Source of the DNA: Aquabacterium sp. NJ1
GTDB taxonomy: Bacteria; Pseudomonadota; Gammaproteobacteria; Burkholderiales; Burkholderiaceae_C
NCBI RefSeq assembly: GCF_000768065.1
Contig: NZ_JRKM01000001.1
Coordinates: 1,178,001-1,242,000, forward strand
Direction: 5' to 3'
Length of the DNA: 64,000 nt
Shown here: positions 16,714 to 25,671 of the stretch, piece by piece
Position numbering within the stretch: position 1 is the stretch's first letter
How the letters are laid out: each line of letters begins with the position of its first letter
Notes under the pieces: model-generated
Seen by the model: only the letters and a program-made list of their open reading frames with translations
The model's database searches: none
What the model was told of the DNA's origin: nothing
Position numbers and translations under genes: made by a program

Positions 16714-19614
16714 TTAGTGTGCGGCTTCCCAGTTCGGCCCTGCCCCGACCTCGGCCAGCAGCGGCACCCGCAAGGCCGCCACCGAGGCCATCAGGCGAGG
16801 CACTTCGGCCTTGACCCAGTCCAGCTCGGCCTCAGGCACCTCGAACACCAGTTCGTCGTGCACCTGCATGATCATCAGCGTGGCCTTGCCTTGCGCGTCC
16901 AGCGCGTCCTGCACGGCCACCATCGACAGCTTGATCAGGTCAGCCGCCGTGCCCTGCATGGGCGCGTTGATGGCGGCCCGCTCGGCACCGGCACGGCTCG
17001 GGCCGTTGGGGCTGTTGATCTCGGGCAGCCACAAACGGCGCCCGAACACGGTTTCGACATAACCCTGCGCCTTGGCCAGCGCACGGGTTTCATCCATGTA
17101 GCGCTTCACGCCGGGGTAGCGCGTGAAGTAGCGCTCGATGTAGGCCGACGCCGCCGAGCGCTCGATGCCGAGGTTGCTGGCCAGGCCGAAAGCGCTCATG
17201 CCGTAGATCAGGCCGAAGTTGATGACCTTGGCGTAGCGGCGCTGCTCGCTGCTGACCTCATCCGGCGTCACACCGAAGATCTCGCTGGCAGTGGCACGGT
17301 GCACGTCCATGCCCTCAGCAAAGGCGCGCAGCAGGTTCTCGTCCTGCGAGATGTGGGCCATGATGCGCAGCTCGATCTGCGAGTAGTCGGCCGAGACGAT
17401 GACGTGGCCCGGCGGCGCGATGAAGGCTTCGCGGATGCGGCGGCCTTCGGCTGTGCGCACAGGGATGTTCTGCAGGTTCGGGTCGTTGCTGGACAGGCGG
17501 CCCGTGACGGCCACGGCCTGCGCGTAATTGGTGTGCACGCGGCCGGTTGCCGGGTTGATCATCAGGGGCAGCTTGTCCGTGTACGTGGACTTGAGCTTGG
17601 CCATGCCGCGGTATTCGAGGATGCGAGCCGGCAGCGGGTAGTCTTCGGCGAGCTTCTCCAGCACCTCTTCATTGGTGGACGGCGCGCCGGATGCCGTCTT
17701 CTTCACGACGGGCAGGCCCTGCTTGACGAACAGGATCTCGCCGAGCTGCTTGGGTGAGCCCAGGTTGAAGGGCTGGCCGGCCAGCTCGTAGGCTTCCTGC
17801 TCCAGCGCCATGATGCGTTGGCCCAACTCGTGGCTTTGCTGCCGCAGCAAGTCCGCATCAATCAGCACGCCGTTGCGCTCGATGCGCTGCAGCACGCGCG
17901 AGGTAGGCAGCTCGAAGCGCTGGTAGATGTCCAGCAAACCCGGCTCGGCCTGCAAGCGCGGCCACAGGGTCTCGTGCACATGCAGCGTCAGGTCGCTGTC
18001 TTCACTGGAGTACTGTGAGGCGCGGTCCACTGCCACTTGCGCAAACGGGATCTGCTGCGCCCCCTTGCCGGCCACGTCTTCGTAGCTCAGGCCGGCGCGG
18101 TTCACGAAGCGCAACGCCAGCTCACCCAGGTTATGCCGGCGATGCGCTTCGAGCACATAGCTCTCCAGCATGGTGTCATGCGCATAACCCTGGATGCGGA
18201 TGCCGTGGTTGGCCAGCACGTGCGTGTCGTACTTGATGTTCTGGCCGACCTTGGCCTTGCTGGCGTCTTCCAGCCAGGGCTTGAGCTTGGCCAGCACCTC
18301 GTCGAGCGGCAACTGCGTGGGCGCATCAGGGCCCTCGTGGCGCAGCGGGATGTAGCAAGCGCTGCCCACATGGTCACTGAACGACAGGCCCACGACGCGG
18401 GCTTTCATGGGGTCGAGCGAATCGGTCTCGGTGTCGAAGGCGACCAGTTGGGCCGCGTGCAGGCGAGCCAGCCATTGATCGAAAGCCGCCCAATCGAGGA
18501 TGGTGTCGTAATGGGTGTCGACCTGGGTCAAGGTGGATGCGGGGGAGGCACCACCCATGGCTGAGGCTTCGTTGGCACTTGCGTCGCCTGCTGCTTCACC
18601 CACTGGATCGACATCACCACCAAACAGGTCACCCGTGGCGCTGGGCTTGGGTGCTTTGGGCGCCTTGCCAGTCTTGGCTGCGGGGGCCGCGGTCGCTGAG
18701 CTCAGCCCCAGTTGCTTCTCGACCTCGGCACGGGCCGTGCGGAAACCATAGCGTGTGTAGAAGTCCAGCAACGCAGGCAGGTCGGGCGCCTTGAGCGCCA
18801 GCGCGTCAAGTGAAGGCCACTGGGGCACATAGCCCGTGAGGTCACAATCCAGCTTGACGGTGATGAGGCGGCGGCCTTGGGGCAGCCAGTCCAGCGCCTT
18901 GCGCAGGTTCTCACCCACCACACCCTTGATGCTGTCTGCCGCGGCCATCACGCCTTCGAGCGTGTCGTATTCAGCCAGCCACTTCACAGCCGTCTTGGGG
19001 CCCACTTTCTCGACGCCAGGCACGTTGTCCACCGTGTCGCCGATCAGGGTCAGGTAATCGATGATCCGCTCGGGCGGCACACCGAACTTGGCCTGCACAC
19101 CGGGGATGTCCAGCACCTCGGGCGGCTTGGCCATGGTGTTGATCAGCGAGACCTGCGGGTTGACCAGTTGGGCCAGGTCCTTGTCGCCCGTGGAGATGAC
19201 GACCTTGTGGCCGGAGGCTGCCGCCACCCTGGCCAGCGTGCCGATGGCGTCATCGGCTTCGATGCCCGGCACTTCGAGCACCGGCCAGCCCAGGAGCTTG
19301 ACGACTTCGTGGATCGGTTCGATCTGGGCTCGCAGGTCATCCGGCATCGAGGGGCGGTGCGCCTTGTACTCGGGGTACCACTCGTCGCGGAAGGTCGGGC
19401 CTTTGGCGTCGAACACACAGACGGCATGCTCGGCGCCGATGTGGTCACGCAACCAGCCCATCATGTTGACCATGCCGTGCAAGGCGCCGGTCGGCTCGCC
19501 TTGCGGCCCGCGCAGGTCGGGCATGGCGTGAAAGGCGCGGTAGAGGTAGCTGGAGCCGTCTACCAGCAGCAGGATGGGCAGGGAATCAGAAGGGGTAGTC
19601 ACCGGGGCGTTCAT
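16714..19614 (-). CDS. polA: DNA polymerase I
   Basis: This 966-residue repair and Okazaki-fragment polymerase has three domains. A 5'-3' flap exonuclease covers about residues 1-300 (LLLVDGSSYLYRAFHA, and GIEADDAIGTLA with metal-binding Asp residues). A proofreading exonuclease starts near 375 and keeps the active DxE motif in VAFDTETDSLDP. The polymerase is C-terminal, with motif A DYSQIELR, motif B RRYAKVINFGLIYGMSAFG and motif C MQVHDELVFEV. An alanine/lysine-rich low-complexity linker near 310-360 separates the first two. It is a single gene with no obvious operon partner. The 5' end is 50 bases from the stop of the gene listed next upstream. Confidence 0.97.
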   Translation of the reverse strand: MNAPVTTPSDSLPILLLVDGSSYLYRAFHAMPDLRGPQGEPTGALHGMVNMMGWLRDHIGAEHAVCVFDAKGPTFRDEWYPEYKAHRPSMPDDLRAQIEPIHEVVKLLGWPVLEVPGIEADDAIGTLARVAAASGHKVVISTGDKDLAQLVNPQVSLINTMAKPPEVLDIPGVQAKFGVPPERIIDYLTLIGDTVDNVPGVEKVGPKTAVKWLAEYDTLEGVMAAADSIKGVVGENLRKALDWLPQGRRLITVKLDCDLTGYVPQWPSLDALALKAPDLPALLDFYTRYGFRTARAEVEKQLGLSSATAAPAAKTGKAPKAPKPSATGDLFGGDVDPVGEAAGDASANEASAMGGASPASTLTQVDTHYDTILDWAAFDQWLARLHAAQLVAFDTETDSLDPMKARVVGLSFSDHVGSACYIPLRHEGPDAPTQLPLDEVLAKLKPWLEDASKAKVGQNIKYDTHVLANHGIRIQGYAHDTMLESYVLEAHRRHNLGELALRFVNRAGLSYEDVAGKGAQQIPFAQVAVDRASQYSSEDSDLTLHVHETLWPRLQAEPGLLDIYQRFELPTSRVLQRIERNGVLIDADLLRQQSHELGQRIMALEQEAYELAGQPFNLGSPKQLGEILFVKQGLPVVKKTASGAPSTNEEVLEKLAEDYPLPARILEYRGMAKLKSTYTDKLPLMINPATGRVHTNYAQAVAVTGRLSSNDPNLQNIPVRTAEGRRIREAFIAPPGHVIVSADYSQIELRIMAHISQDENLLRAFAEGMDVHRATASEIFGVTPDEVSSEQRRYAKVINFGLIYGMSAFGLASNLGIERSAASAYIERYFTRYPGVKRYMDETRALAKAQGYVETVFGRRLWLPEINSPNGPSRAGAERAAINAPMQGTAADLIKLSMVAVQDALDAQGKATLMIMQVHDELVFEVPEAELDWVKAEVPRLMASVAALRVPLLAEVGAGPNWEAAH

Positions 19615-19664
19615 GCCCCGGATTGTGACGCCTATTCATGAGGCCATAGAGGCCCGGGCCCGGA

Positions 19665-20273
19665 TCAGAACTCCATCGAGCCACCGATGCCGAACAGGTA
19701 GTAGCTCTCGTGGCCCTTGACCACATAGTCGAAGCTCGACAGCAGGCGCATGTCGCGGGCGAACTGGTAGGACAGACCGGCACCGAAGTAAGGGGCGCTG
19801 CCGTAGTCGTTCACACGCTCGGTGGTGCCACCAGCGTAAGTGATGTTCTGGTCACGGCGGGTGAAGGCCCAACCCACGCGCAGGCTGTTGGTGAAGTCGT
19901 TGAGCAACTCGACTTCCCAGTTGATGCCCACCGACAGGGCGCGCATCTTCTGGCGCACGGCGGCCACGCCGGTCGAGGCCGTGGTAGCCGTGTCATTGGC
20001 GCGGTCCAGGCCACCGAAGAACATGTAGTTCACTTCTGCGGCCAGACCGGGGGTCAGACGCTTGCCACCGAAGAACTTGCCGCTGAACGTGGCCCGGTTG
20101 CAGCTGGTGCCGCATTCCCACTGCGCGGCCCCCACACCGAAGGCGCCACCGCCATAGATGCCCAACGGGGCGGATTCGCGTTCCTGGGCCATGGCCGACA
20201 GGCTCACCAGCGACAACGCTGCAGCCAGCGTGGACAGGGTCTTGGAATACTTGCTCGGGGCTGAAGTGCTCAT
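19665..20273 (-). CDS. Outer-membrane beta-barrel protein
   Basis: This 202-residue protein has a Sec signal peptide (about residues 1-30, ending ALSLVSLSAMAQ) and a mature part made of alternating strands with aromatic girdles. It ends in the terminal-Phe signature typical of outer-membrane barrels (YYLFGIGGSMEF). The size suits an eight-stranded OmpA/OmpW-like barrel without a periplasmic domain. A close cysteine pair (ECGTSC) near residue 55 could form a disulfide in an outer loop. The start is the ATG at 20273; an in-frame extension upstream has no signal sequence. The ligand or role is unknown. Confidence 0.82.
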   Translation of the reverse strand: MSTSAPSKYSKTLSTLAAALSLVSLSAMAQERESAPLGIYGGGAFGVGAAQWECGTSCNRATFSGKFFGGKRLTPGLAAEVNYMFFGGLDRANDTATTASTGVAAVRQKMRALSVGINWEVELLNDFTNSLRVGWAFTRRDQNITYAGGTTERVNDYGSAPYFGAGLSYQFARDMRLLSSFDYVVKGHESYYLFGIGGSMEF

Positions 20274-20383
20274 GATGCGGGACCGGTTCCTCGTTATAGG
20301 AAAAATGCACGCCCCCACAAAGCAGTGGGGCGGGGTTTTCAATATCCTGAGAAGTCTGCCACAGCGACTCCTACAATCACACG

Positions 20384-20453
20384 CTCGTCTTCCCCCGGAG
20401 CCTGAGGGTTTACGCCTAAGCTGTGAGCCGCCGCAACATCTGGTTGCGGTTTT
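20384..20453 (+). ncRNA. Candidate small RNA or thrB leader
   Basis: A good -10 hexamer (TACAAT, 20372-20377) has only a weak -35. An intrinsic terminator ends at 20453. Between them are about 70 bases with no open reading frame or threonine-rich leader peptide. There is no plus-strand gene upstream that would need this terminator, so either a short independent transcript or an attenuated thrB leader explains it. The start is inferred from the -10 position. I do not recognise it as a known RNA family. Confidence 0.4.
20431..20453 (+). terminator. Intrinsic terminator upstream of thrB
   Basis: CCGCAAC at 20431-20437 and GTTGCGG at 20443-20449 form a perfect seven-pair stem with loop ATCTG, followed at once by TTTT (20450-20453). 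It is on the plus strand, 62 bases before the thrB start. Confidence 0.7.
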
Positions 20454-20515
20454 CCATGCCGATGCACCTTTTTGTTGCCAGGGGCCCCCGCCTTTTCGAT
20501 GCTTGACTGAGTCAC

Positions 20516-21484
20516 ATGGCCGTTTTCACCGAAGTGTCCCCGCAGGAAGCGGCTGGACTGCTGTCCGACCTGGATCTGGGTACCTTGCAATCCATGCAGG
20601 GTGCCACCTCCGGCATCGAGAATACGAACTACTTTGTCAGCACAGACAAGGGTGACTATGTGCTGACCTTGTTCGAGCGCCTGAGCTACGAGCAACTGCC
20701 CTTCTACCTGAACCTGATGCACCACCTGGCGAACCGCGGCATCCCCGTGCCCGCACCCCAGGCCAATGCGCAAGGCGAGATCCTGCACACGCTCAAGGGC
20801 AAGCCCGCTGCTGTGGTGACGCGCCTGAAGGGCCGCAACCAGTTGGCGCCTCAAGCTGCCGATTGCGCGCAGGTGGGCGCGATGCTGGCTCGCATGCACG
20901 AAGCCGGGCTGGACTACCCGCACCAGCAGCCCAATCTGCGTGGCCTGGCCTGGTGGGAAGAGACCATCCCCGTGGTTCGCCCGCACCTGAATGCCGATCA
21001 GGTCGCCCTGATTGAATCCGAGCTGGTGTTCCAGCAAGAGCTGGCGCGCTCGGCGAGCTACAAGGCCCTGCCCGGCGGCCCGATTCACGCCGACCTGTTC
21101 CGCGACAACGTGATGTTCGACGGCCCGGCGCTGTCGGGTTTCTTCGACTTCTACTTCGCGGGCTGCGACACCTTCGGCTTCGACATCGCCGTGTGCCTCA
21201 ATGACTGGTGCATCGACCTGGACACCGGTGCGCTCGACCCGGTTCGCGCCCAGGCCTTCGTGGCAGCCTATGATGCCCAGCGCCCCCTCACGGATGATGA
21301 ACTCGTGCTGCTGCCTGCCCTGCTGCGTTCCGCCGCGTTGCGCTTCTGGACATCCCGCCTGTGGGACTACTACCTGCCGCGCGATGCCGCCATGCTCAAA
21401 CCCCATGACCCGACGCACTTCGAGCGCGTGTTGACGATGCGCCGCAACCAGCCCTGGTCGTATCAACGAGGCACCGCGGCCTGA
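20516..21484 (+). CDS. thrB: Homoserine kinase (aminoglycoside-phosphotransferase fold)
   Basis: This 322-residue enzyme of the APH/choline-kinase fold, the ThrB type used by many Proteobacteria, differs from the GHMP-type enzyme of E. coli. It phosphorylates L-homoserine for threonine synthesis. Visible motifs are SGIENTNYFV in the glycine-rich loop, the catalytic PIHADLFRDNVMF (Brenner-type HxDxxxxN) and the metal Asp in GFFDFYFAG. The start ATG follows a short leader with a terminator-like hairpin. It ends two bases before the next gene's ATG, so it is probably in an operon with that membrane protein. Confidence 0.95.
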   Translation: MAVFTEVSPQEAAGLLSDLDLGTLQSMQGATSGIENTNYFVSTDKGDYVLTLFERLSYEQLPFYLNLMHHLANRGIPVPAPQANAQGEILHTLKGKPAAVVTRLKGRNQLAPQAADCAQVGAMLARMHEAGLDYPHQQPNLRGLAWWEETIPVVRPHLNADQVALIESELVFQQELARSASYKALPGGPIHADLFRDNVMFDGPALSGFFDFYFAGCDTFGFDIAVCLNDWCIDLDTGALDPVRAQAFVAAYDAQRPLTDDELVLLPALLRSAALRFWTSRLWDYYLPRDAAMLKPHDPTHFERVLTMRRNQPWSYQRGTAA

Positions 21485-21486
21485 GC

Positions 21487-22293
21487 ATGAAACTCAAACT
21501 GGTCAAAGCCTCTCGGGGGCTGGTCTGGGTGCGCCAGGGTTTGCTGGCCTGCCGGCAACAACCACTGGGCTACATCAGCTTGCTGGGCCTGACCAGCATG
21601 GCGGCCATGCTGCTGATGCTGGTGCTGCAGGAGGTCGGGCTGGCGTTGGTCACCTGTCTCGCACCCAGTGTGTGGATGGGCTTCATGCTGGCCACCCGCC
21701 GTGTGCTGACGGGCCAATCCATCACCCCTGCGGTGATGATCGAGCCCTTCAAGAGTGATGCAGCCGTGCGCAAGGCCTTCGCCCAGTTGGGCGTGCTGTA
21801 TGGCCTGTGCATGCTGGGCGCCCTGCTGCTCTCGGGCTGGCTGGGCCCTGATCCGCAGGCCCTGGAAGACATCAAGACCAAAGCGCAGGACCTGGCCGAG
21901 GTGATCACCAACCCGCTGGTTCAAGAAAGCATGCTGCTGGACCTGGCGCTGACCTTGCCGGTGACGCTGCTGTTCCTGCACGCCCCCGCGCTGATCCTGT
22001 GGGCGCGCGTGCCCTTGCCCAAGGCGCTGTTCTTCAGTGCCGTGGCAAGCTGGCGCAACCTGGGTGCCTTTGTGCTGTTTGGCCTCGGCTGGTTCGGGGT
22101 GCTCAGTGCACTGGCGCTGGTGGCCGGTCTGATCGTCACCATCCTGCCGATACCGGTGCTGGTCAATGCCCTGACCATGGCCGCCAGCATGGGGCTGGCG
22201 GCGGCCTTCTACGGCTCTTTGTATTTCGCGGTGGTGGACTGCTTCGATCCACAAAAGCCCGCCGAACCCACCGAGCCAGCTCAATCTGTCTGA
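21487..22293 (+). CDS. BPSS1780 family membrane protein
   Basis: This is a 268-residue polytopic inner-membrane protein. The start resembles the BPSS1780 family common in Burkholderiales: a short basic leader ending VRQGLLACRQQPLGY and then successive hydrophobic segments at about residues 30-75, 95-120, 145-175, 190-215 and 215-245. A soluble loop rich in charged residues separates helices near 120-140. The stop of thrB is two bases upstream, so they are translated together. No catalytic motif is visible and the function is unknown. The C-terminus is a short proline/glutamate tail. Confidence 0.8.
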   Translation: MKLKLVKASRGLVWVRQGLLACRQQPLGYISLLGLTSMAAMLLMLVLQEVGLALVTCLAPSVWMGFMLATRRVLTGQSITPAVMIEPFKSDAAVRKAFAQLGVLYGLCMLGALLLSGWLGPDPQALEDIKTKAQDLAEVITNPLVQESMLLDLALTLPVTLLFLHAPALILWARVPLPKALFFSAVASWRNLGAFVLFGLGWFGVLSALALVAGLIVTILPIPVLVNALTMAASMGLAAAFYGSLYFAVVDCFDPQKPAEPTEPAQSV

Positions 22294-22307
22294 GTCGGCA
22301 ACCCCGC

Positions 22308-23231
22308 TCAGGAAGTCAGGCGCTCAACGCCTTCCAGCGGGCAGGCATAGATGGCATTGCGCAAGGCCGCGATGGCCTCATAACGCGTGAAGCTGCGCCG
22401 CCAGGCCAGCACCACACGGCGCGTGGGCACCGGGTCTTCAAATGGCACGAACACCAGGTGCGGATGCGGCTCGCGCGGCACCGACAGCATGGGCACCACG
22501 GTGACCCCCATGCCCGCCGCCACCATGTGTTTGATGGTCTCCAGGGACGAGCCCTCGAAGCTCTTGCGGATGCCCTCGGCATCGCTGGAGAAGCGCGCGA
22601 ACTCGGGGCAGACCTCCAGCACATGGTCACGGAAGCAATGGCCTGCGCCCAGCAGCAACATGGTCTCGCGCTTGAGCTCTTCGGCGCTGATGCGCTCGCG
22701 CTGTGCCAGCGGATGCATGCGCGGCACGGCCACCATGAAGGGTTCGTCGTACAAGGGCGCCACGGCCAGGTTCGTGTCCATGAAAGGCTCGGCCAGGATG
22801 GCGCAATCCAGCTCACCGGCACGCAGCATTTCCAGCAGCTTGACGGTGAAGTTCTCCTGCAGCATCAGTGGCATCTGCGGCACGTGGGCAATGGCCGAAC
22901 GCACCAGATCAGGCAGCAAGTAAGGGCCGATCGTGTAGATCACACCCAGGCGCAAGGCACCGGCCAGCGGGTCCTTGCCGCGCTTGGCGATCTCTTTGAT
23001 GGCCTGGGCCTGCTCCAGCACCGCCTGGGCCTGGCGCACGATTTCTTCGCCCAGGGGCGTGACGCTGATCTCGGCGCTGCCACGCTCGAACAGCCGCACG
23101 TCCAGCTCGTCTTCAAGCTTCTTGACGGCCACGGACAGCGTGGGCTGGGACACGAAGCAGGCCTCGGCAGCCCGCCCGAAGTGGCGTTCACGTGCCACGG
23201 CCACGATGTAGCGAAGTTCAGTCAGCGTCAT
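22308..23231 (-). CDS. oxyR: OxyR, hydrogen-peroxide-sensing LysR regulator
   Basis: This is a 307-residue LysR-type regulator. An N-terminal winged helix-turn-helix (MTLTELRYIVAVARERHFGR) is followed by a sensor domain. The redox cysteines fall at residues 199 and 208 (LLGAGHCF and LEVCPEF), the same numbers as in E. coli OxyR, so peroxide sensing by a disulfide switch is well supported. The conserved region-start choice gives a normal family length; an upstream in-frame extension of 53 codons is not part of the family. The gene lies 55 bases downstream of recG on the same strand. Targets such as catalase or ahpC are not in the window. Confidence 0.96.
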   Translation of the reverse strand: MTLTELRYIVAVARERHFGRAAEACFVSQPTLSVAVKKLEDELDVRLFERGSAEISVTPLGEEIVRQAQAVLEQAQAIKEIAKRGKDPLAGALRLGVIYTIGPYLLPDLVRSAIAHVPQMPLMLQENFTVKLLEMLRAGELDCAILAEPFMDTNLAVAPLYDEPFMVAVPRMHPLAQRERISAEELKRETMLLLGAGHCFRDHVLEVCPEFARFSSDAEGIRKSFEGSSLETIKHMVAAGMGVTVVPMLSVPREPHPHLVFVPFEDPVPTRRVVLAWRRSFTRYEAIAALRNAIYACPLEGVERLTS

Positions 23232-23286
23232 GGGTTTTGATTGTGCTGAATTTGGGCGAAAGCTGCCTGCCCCGAAAGATACCCTG

Positions 23287-25443
23287 TCATGCCTTGAGGA
23301 ATTCCGACTTCTGCCCCAGCCAGCGGGCCACATGGCGTTGCGCCGCATCAGGGTGGTCACGCAACATGATCTCGGCGACCTGGCGGGCACGCGCCACCAG
23401 GCCCTGGTCTTCGTTCAAGTCTGCAAAACGCAAGAGCGCCGCACCGGATTGCCGCGAGCCCATGAACTCGCCCGGGCCCCGGATCTCCAGGTCGCGCCGC
23501 GCGATCTCGAAGCCATCGGTGGTTTCGGCCATGGCCTTGAGGCGCTGCTTGCCCGAGTCGGACAAGGGCGAGGCATACAGCAGCACACACACGCTGGCCA
23601 CGGCGCCACGACCCACCCGCCCGCGCAACTGGTGCAACTGGCTCAGGCCGAACCGCTCGGCGTGCTCGATCACCATGAGGCTGGCGTTGGGCACGTCCAC
23701 CCCCACTTCGATCACGGTGGTGGCCACCAGCACAGACAACTCGCCGGATGCAAAACGTGCCATGACATCGGCCTTCTCGGCCGCGGGCAAGCGCCCATGC
23801 AACAAGCCCACGCCAAAGCCGGCCAGCGCCTCGCTCAACTCCTGGTGCGTCTGGGTGACGTTGCTCAGGTCCAGTGGCGGGCGGCGATTGCTGGCGCGGC
23901 CGGCCAGCTCGTCAGCGGCCTGGTCGCTGTCCTCGGTTTCGTCGATCAAGGGGCAGACCCAGTAAACCTGGCTGCCCTTGGCCACCTCGTCACGGATGCG
24001 CTCGACCACATCGGGACGACGCGTGTCCGCGAACACCTTGGTGACGATGGGCGTGCGGCCGGGCGGCAACTCGTCGATGGTGCTGACCTCCAGGTCGGCC
24101 AGGTAGGTCATCGCCAGGGTGCGGGGGATGGGTGTGGCGCTCATCATCAGCAGGTGCGGCTCCAGCTCGCTGCTTTCGAGCTTGCGGCGCAACTGCAGGC
24201 GCTGCGCCACACCGAAGCGGTGCTGCTCGTCGATCAAGGCCAGGCCCAGCTTCGCGAACTCGACCTGATCCTGGATGACGGCGTGTGTGCCCACCACCAG
24301 TTGCGCTTCACCCGATGCCACGGCTTCCAGTTGCGCGCGTTTGGCCTTGGCCTTGAGGCTGCCGGTCAGCCAGGCCACCTTGATGCCCAGGGGCTCGAGC
24401 CAGCCCACCAGCTTGCGGAAGTGCTGCTCGGCCAGGATCTCGGTGGGTGCCATCAGGGCGCATTGCCAGCCCGCGTCCATGGCCACGGCGGCGGCCAGCG
24501 CGGCCACCACGGTCTTGCCCGAGCCCACATCGCCTTGCAGCAGGCGGTGCATGGGCTGCGGCCTTTGCAAGTCCTGGGCGATCTCTTCGCACACCTTTTG
24601 CTGTGCCGCTGTCAACTGAAAAGGCAGCACCGCCAGCAGGCGCTCTTGCAAGCCTTGAGGCACGGCCTTGAGCACAGGCGCCTTGAGGTGCGCCCGCTCC
24701 GCCCGGGCCTGCATCTGCGAGACCTGTTGGGCCAGCAGCTCTTCGAACTTCAGGCGTTGCCAGGCGGGGTGGCTGTGGTCTTCCAGTGCCTCCACCGCCA
24801 CCTCGGGCGAAGGATGGTGCAGGAAGTGCAAGGCATCACGCAGGCGCGGCCAGCGGCCGGGCAGCAGTTCGGGCGGGATCAGCTCTTCCAGCGGCGCGCG
24901 CGACAGGCCCGAGGCCACGGCCTTGCGCAGATAAGCCTGTGGCAGGCCAGCACTGGTCGGGTAGACCGGCGTGAGCGAAGCCGCCAGTGGCGTGTTGTCG
25001 CTGACGATGCGCACCGTGGGGTGCACCATCTCGCGCCCCCAGAAGCCATGGCGCAGCTCGCCGCGCGCACGCAGCCGCACACCAGGTGCCCAGCTCTTTT
25101 GCTGCGAACCATAGAAGTTCAGGAAGCGCAGCAGCACTTCGCCTGTGCCATCGTCCAGGCGCACGATCAGCTGGCGGCGGCCACGAGCCTCGATGCGGTT
25201 CTCGCTGACGATGCCCTCTACCTGCACGGTCTGGCCGTCGCGGGCATCGCGCAGCAAGGTCAGGCGGGTTTCGTCCTCATAACGCAGGGGCAGATGCAAG
25301 GCCAGGTCGATGTCGCGCACCAGGCCCAGCTTGTCCATGGCCTTTTGCGGCGCCGAACGCGCAGGCGTTGCAGCGGCCTCGACCTTGGTCGACCCCGCAG
25401 ACTTGCTGGAAGCGTGATTGGCCGAAGCCCCGCTTTGCGCCAC
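23287..25443 (-). CDS. recG: ATP-dependent DNA helicase RecG
   Basis: This is a 718-residue helicase that remodels stalled replication forks and Holliday junctions. The N-terminal wedge domain (about residues 55-240, with an OB fold) is followed by the SF2 helicase core. Motif I is LLQGDVGSGKTVV, motif II is the DEQH box in LIDEQHRFG, then SATPIPRTLAM, and the C-terminal motifs include QLRGRVGRG. The first 40 residues are an alanine/serine-rich extension without family match, so a slightly later start is possible. recG precedes oxyR here; adjacency of these two genes is common in Proteobacteria and links fork repair to oxidative stress. Confidence 0.96.
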   Translation of the reverse strand: MAQSGASANHASSKSAGSTKVEAAATPARSAPQKAMDKLGLVRDIDLALHLPLRYEDETRLTLLRDARDGQTVQVEGIVSENRIEARGRRQLIVRLDDGTGEVLLRFLNFYGSQQKSWAPGVRLRARGELRHGFWGREMVHPTVRIVSDNTPLAASLTPVYPTSAGLPQAYLRKAVASGLSRAPLEELIPPELLPGRWPRLRDALHFLHHPSPEVAVEALEDHSHPAWQRLKFEELLAQQVSQMQARAERAHLKAPVLKAVPQGLQERLLAVLPFQLTAAQQKVCEEIAQDLQRPQPMHRLLQGDVGSGKTVVAALAAAVAMDAGWQCALMAPTEILAEQHFRKLVGWLEPLGIKVAWLTGSLKAKAKRAQLEAVASGEAQLVVGTHAVIQDQVEFAKLGLALIDEQHRFGVAQRLQLRRKLESSELEPHLLMMSATPIPRTLAMTYLADLEVSTIDELPPGRTPIVTKVFADTRRPDVVERIRDEVAKGSQVYWVCPLIDETEDSDQAADELAGRASNRRPPLDLSNVTQTHQELSEALAGFGVGLLHGRLPAAEKADVMARFASGELSVLVATTVIEVGVDVPNASLMVIEHAERFGLSQLHQLRGRVGRGAVASVCVLLYASPLSDSGKQRLKAMAETTDGFEIARRDLEIRGPGEFMGSRQSGAALLRFADLNEDQGLVARARQVAEIMLRDHPDAAQRHVARWLGQKSEFLKA

Positions 25444-25671
25444 CTGACTCCATCCCCTGGCTTGTTGACAAGCGTGTCATTGTGCCCGCGCCGGCCGTAC
25501 TTCCTACCCCCTCCTGCCCCCCAATAAGGGCCGCACGGCGCGCCACAGCCCGCCCACCACACCCCCACAGGCTTGCCGGGCCATTTTCAAGATGCGAACG
25601 CGGGATGCGCCCCCGCTTGCGGCGACAATACCGGGTTTCCTTGGCACGGGACCCGTCCGTCCCTCAATGGC

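Noticed and set aside
23230-25527. A 765-codon open frame opposite recG
   Set aside because: Antisense artefact of GC skew at codon positions; recG has all helicase motifs.
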